Shown here in pieces: positions 13,368-16,159 of a stretch of DNA of 16,159 nt. This stretch comes from GAS188 sp035949255 (GTDB lineage Bacteria; Pseudomonadota; Alphaproteobacteria; Rhizobiales; Beijerinckiaceae). Where the stretch lies: NCBI GenBank assembly GCA_035949255.1, contig DASZIL010000126.1, forward strand, positions 1 to 16,159, read 5' to 3'. The translations under genes and the position numbers were made by a program. The notes under the pieces were generated by a model. The model searched no databases. It was not told the origin of the DNA and saw nothing but the letters and a program-made list of their open reading frames with translations. The number at the start of each line of letters is the position of its first letter. The first letter of the stretch is position 1.

Positions 13368-14762
13368 ATGAGCGAGGCGGCGACAAGGACGAGAAACGCG
13401 CGGGGAGAAGCGCCGCGCTACGACATGGACGCGTTCCGGCGCGAGATTGGCGACGTACCCCTGATCGACGACGAGCGCGTGGTGCGGCTGCGCTCGCGCG
13501 ATTTCTTCTGGTACAGCCCGGTGCTCAACGAGCAGCTGCACGGCCTCTCGGCCGATATCATCGCGGTGCCGCGCGATGAGGCCGATGTCGTGCGGGTGGC
13601 GCGTGCCTGCGCACGCTACCGCATTCCGCTGACGCCACGTGGCGGCGGCACGGGCAATTATGGCCAGGCGGTGCCGCTCGCCGGCGGCGTGCTCCTCGAC
13701 CTCACGGAGCTCAACGCCATCGAATGGCACAAACCCGGTGTGCTGCGCGCCGGCGCCGGCGCCAAGATGGTCGATATCGACATGGCTCTGAAGGGCCATG
13801 GCTGGGAGCTGCGCATGCATCCCTCGACCAAGCGCTCGGCGACGATCGGAGGCTTCGTCGCCGGCGGCTCGGGCGGCGTCGGCTCGATCACCTATGGGGG
13901 ATTGCGCGAGCCTGGCAATCTCCTTGCCGCGCGCATCGTGACGCTCGAGGAGGAGCCGCGCCTCATGGAGCTGCGCGGCCGCGCGGCGCAAGCGGTGAAC
14001 CATGCCTACGGGACGACCGGCATCATCACGGCGCTCGAGATGCCGCTCGCACCCGCCTTCCCTTGGATCGATATCCTCGTCGCTTTCGACGATTTCTTCG
14101 AGGCCGTCGCATTCGGCCGCGAGCTCGCGCTCTGCGACGGGATCGTGAAGAAGCTCGCCACCCCGATCCAATGGCCGTTGCCCACCTATTTCGGTCCGCT
14201 GAAGCCCTTTTGCCCGGAGCACAAGCACCTTCTCGCCTGCATGATCGCCGAGCCTTGGGTGCAAAGCTTCAAGGAGCTCTTGCGCGGGCGTGGCCACGTC
14301 ACCTACGAGGCTTTGATGGAGGAAGAGCCGGGCAAGACGCCGCTTTACGAATACACGTGGAACCACACCACGCTGCATGTGCTCAAGCACGACCGCAAGG
14401 TGACTTATCTGCAATGCCTCTTCCCGTCGGACAGGCTGGTCGACAGCTTGCGGGAGATGCATGCGATGTTCGGCGAGGAAGTGCTCTACCATTGCGAGTT
14501 TCAGCATTTCGCCGGCCGCGTGACCTGCAGCGCCCTGCCCGTGGTGCGTTACACCACCGCGGAGCGGCTGAACGAGATCATCCGCCTGCATGAGGAGAAC
14601 GGCATCTCGATCGCCAATCCCCATGTCTATACGCTCGAGGACGGCAGCCGGCACAAGAAGGCGGATTCCGATCAGCTCGGGTTCAAGCATGAGGTCGATC
14701 CGATGGGCCTCCTCAACCCCGGAAAGATGCGGAGCTTCAAGCCGCGCTCGCGTTCCCTTTAG
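13368..14762 (+). CDS. FAD-linked oxidase of the VAO/PCMH (GlcD-like) family
   Basis: The 464-residue protein has the FAD_binding_4 domain at about 60-210, with IAVPRDEADVVRVARACARYRIPLTPRGGGTGNYGQAVP (PP-loop region, 66-103) and TIGGFVAGGSGGVGSITYGG (159-178). A C-terminal substrate-cap domain ends in the typical DPMGLLNPGKM. Relatives oxidise 2-hydroxy acids, alcohols or similar substrates; which one cannot be told here. It has a single subunit with no Fe-S domain attached. ATG 13368 is chosen because GGAGG lies 4 nt upstream and the residues before it in the longer frame (from 13275) look like leader. The next gene starts 1 bp after its stop, indicating tight coupling. Confidence 0.88.
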   Translation: MSEAATRTRNARGEAPRYDMDAFRREIGDVPLIDDERVVRLRSRDFFWYSPVLNEQLHGLSADIIAVPRDEADVVRVARACARYRIPLTPRGGGTGNYGQAVPLAGGVLLDLTELNAIEWHKPGVLRAGAGAKMVDIDMALKGHGWELRMHPSTKRSATIGGFVAGGSGGVGSITYGGLREPGNLLAARIVTLEEEPRLMELRGRAAQAVNHAYGTTGIITALEMPLAPAFPWIDILVAFDDFFEAVAFGRELALCDGIVKKLATPIQWPLPTYFGPLKPFCPEHKHLLACMIAEPWVQSFKELLRGRGHVTYEALMEEEPGKTPLYEYTWNHTTLHVLKHDRKVTYLQCLFPSDRLVDSLREMHAMFGEEVLYHCEFQHFAGRVTCSALPVVRYTTAERLNEIIRLHEENGISIANPHVYTLEDGSRHKKADSDQLGFKHEVDPMGLLNPGKMRSFKPRSRSL

Positions 14763-14763
14763 C

Positions 14764-15360
14764 GTGGCGCTTCGGGTGAAGGTCCTCTACCTCTATTGCC
14801 ACCCTCTGCCCGAGAGCTTTCATGCCGCGATCCGGGCTGCGGCGTTGGAAGGGCTCGCCGAAGGAGGCCATGAGGTCGATCTCTGCGATCTTTACGCGGA
14901 GGGCTTCGATCCGGTGATGAGACCCGACGAACGACGGCGCTATCACGACACGTCGAAAAATCAGCTCGGCGTCGAGCCCTATGTGGCGCGCCTGCGGGCC
15001 GCCGAAGCGATCGTCCTGCAATTTCCAACCTGGTGCTTTGGAGCGCCCGCCATGCTCAAGGGCTTTTTCGACAAGGTGCTCTTGCCCGGCGTCTCCTTCG
15101 ACATGTCGGACGCCTCCCACATCAAGCCTCTGCTCGCCAATCTGAAGCTCGTCACCGGCATAGTGACCTATGGGCGCGGTCGCTTGAGCGCCTTCGCCAT
15201 GGGCGATGCGCCCCGCAAGCTCGTGACGCGCTATCTGCCTCGTTGCGCGGTCGTGAAGGCGCGCGCCCACTTCCACGGCCTCTACGACATGAACAGCGCC
15301 GACGAGGCGACACGCAAAGCGTTCATCGCGGACATACGAAAGACGATGGCGCGGCTTTAG
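14764..15360 (+). CDS. Flavodoxin-fold NAD(P)H dehydrogenase (quinone)-like protein
   Basis: The 198-residue protein has the Flavodoxin_2 fold of NQO1, MdaB and KefF relatives: a start strand KVLYLYCHPLPESFHAAI that forms the flavin phosphate loop, then AIVLQFPTWCFGAPAMLKGFFDKVLLPGVSF, the conserved isoalloxazine-contacting segment. Known members carry two-electron reduction of quinones or act as partner reductases. GTG 14764 lies directly after the upstream stop (14762), and GTG 14776 is an alternative; neither has a strong ribosome binding site, which fits translational coupling. Its position between an FAD-linked oxidase and a creatininase-like hydrolase suggests it belongs to the same pathway, perhaps recycling an electron acceptor. 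Confidence 0.87.
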   Translation: MALRVKVLYLYCHPLPESFHAAIRAAALEGLAEGGHEVDLCDLYAEGFDPVMRPDERRRYHDTSKNQLGVEPYVARLRAAEAIVLQFPTWCFGAPAMLKGFFDKVLLPGVSFDMSDASHIKPLLANLKLVTGIVTYGRGRLSAFAMGDAPRKLVTRYLPRCAVVKARAHFHGLYDMNSADEATRKAFIADIRKTMARL

Positions 15361-15386
15361 CAGGGCGCCGATGCAAGAGGAAAAGA

Positions 15387-16159
15387 ATGCGCAAGCTCTA
15401 TTGGACCGATCTCACCACCAAGGAATTCGAGACGCTCGATCCGGGACGTACCATCGCGGTCTTGCCGATCGCGGCCGTCGAGCAGCACGGCCCTCATCTC
15501 ACGGTCGCGACCGATATGGCGATCAACCAGGGCATGCTCGATGAGCTCGTGAAGCGGCTCCCGCCGGAGCTCTCGATCCTCATCCTGCCCCTCCAGGCGA
15601 TCGGCAAGTCGAACGAGCATTTGCGCTCGCCCGGCACGCTGACGCTCACGGCCGAGACGGCGCTTCGCGCCTGGGTCGAGATCGGGGAATCGGTGGCGCG
15701 CGCCGGGCTTCGCAAGCTCGTGATCGTGAACTCCCATGGCGGCAATTCCGATCTTCTCGGCGTCGTCACCCGCGAATTGCGCATCAAATGCGAGATGCTC
15801 GCGGTGCATACGGCCTGGAGCCGCTTCGGAAAACCCGAAGGGCTCTTCACACCCGCCGAAGGCGTGCACGGCATCCACGCCGGCGACGTCGAGACTTCGC
15901 TGATGCTCTTTTTCCGGCCCGATCTCGTGCGCCAGGAAAAGGCGCAGAACTTTGTCTCCTCGGCGCAAGCGATGGAAAAGGAGTTCCAATATTTGCGGCC
16001 GACCGGCCTGCAGGCCTTCGGTTGGATCGCGCCCGACCTCAACCCGCAAGGGGCGGTGGGCGATGCTTCGCTCGCGACCGCCGAGAAGGGCCGCGTCACC
16101 GCCGCGCATCAGGTCGAAGGCTTCATCGCGCTCTTGCGGGATGTGGCGAAATTCGACCT
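15387..16159 (+). CDS. Creatininase-family metal-dependent amidohydrolase, 3' end outside window
   Basis: About 257 residues are visible and the frame is open at the window edge; family members are about 240-270 residues, so it is nearly complete. Metal-ligand motifs are intact: AVEQHGPHL (E32, H34), ATDMAI (D43), VNSHGGN (H117) and HAGDVETS (E169). The family includes creatinine amidohydrolase, the formamide hydrolase ArfB and the mycofactocin peptidase MftE; the HGGN and HAGDxETS forms are those of the broad creatininase-like group rather than true creatininase. The substrate is unknown. ATG 15387 follows an AGAGGAAAAGA ribosome binding site, 26 bp after the upstream gene. It is co-directional with the oxidase and quinone reductase-like genes. 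Confidence 0.88.
   Translation, partial: MRKLYWTDLTTKEFETLDPGRTIAVLPIAAVEQHGPHLTVATDMAINQGMLDELVKRLPPELSILILPLQAIGKSNEHLRSPGTLTLTAETALRAWVEIGESVARAGLRKLVIVNSHGGNSDLLGVVTRELRIKCEMLAVHTAWSRFGKPEGLFTPAEGVHGIHAGDVETSLMLFFRPDLVRQEKAQNFVSSAQAMEKEFQYLRPTGLQAFGWIAPDLNPQGAVGDASLATAEKGRVTAAHQVEGFIALLRDVAKFD

Overview
The window looks like chromosomal DNA of a GC-rich alphaproteobacterium, most likely of the order Hyphomicrobiales (Rhizobiales). The main evidence is the gene block response regulator ChvI, sensor kinase ChvG, short HPr kinase, mannose-type EIIA and HPr (931-5105, + strand), which is characteristic of that group. No tRNA, rRNA, CRISPR array, insertion sequence or phage gene was seen. Long antisense ORFs, up to about 970 codons, occur opposite the real genes because third codon positions are very GC-rich; I treat them as shadows.

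Region 1 (1-607, - strand) is the 5' part of a single-HKD phospholipase D-like exported or membrane-anchored protein, cut by the window edge. Region 2 (608-5105, + strand) holds a probable promoter, a leader with 17-bp tandem repeats, chvI, chvG, hprK, an EIIA-Man gene and an HPr gene. In this group ChvI/ChvG senses envelope or acid stress. The short HprK, EIIA and HPr form a regulatory phosphorelay not tied to sugar import. Region 3 (5139-6529, - strand) is a folP-folK pair with a 4-bp overlap, convergent with the HPr gene and without folB between them.

Region 4 (6530-9228) is sparse. It has a roughly 520-bp gap with a hairpin and an AT-rich tract, a HtrA-like protein that appears to have lost all three catalytic residues (7051-7965), a small four-cysteine secreted protein of unknown function (8192-8578), and a 650-bp non-coding stretch built from two tandem copies of a 225-bp palindromic repeat. 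Region 5 (9229-11520) is a flavoprotein dehydrogenase-like gene convergent with a glutathione S-transferase gene; only 3 bp separate their stops.

Region 6 (11756-16159) has a small unknown gene divergent from a GcvA-type LysR regulator, with a perfect T-N11-A palindrome between them. A co-directional set follows: an FAD-linked oxidase, a flavodoxin-fold NAD(P)H:quinone oxidoreductase-like protein and a creatininase-family hydrolase (3' end cut off). This looks like an uncharacterised LysR-controlled catabolic or detoxification operon.

Nothing in the window is unmistakably a new biological system. The best leads are the pseudoprotease, the LysR-oxidase-quinone reductase-creatininase cluster with its small divergent gene, the tandem palindromic repeat, and the short tandem repeats at gene edges (before chvI, in frame after the chvI stop, and in the folK N-terminus).
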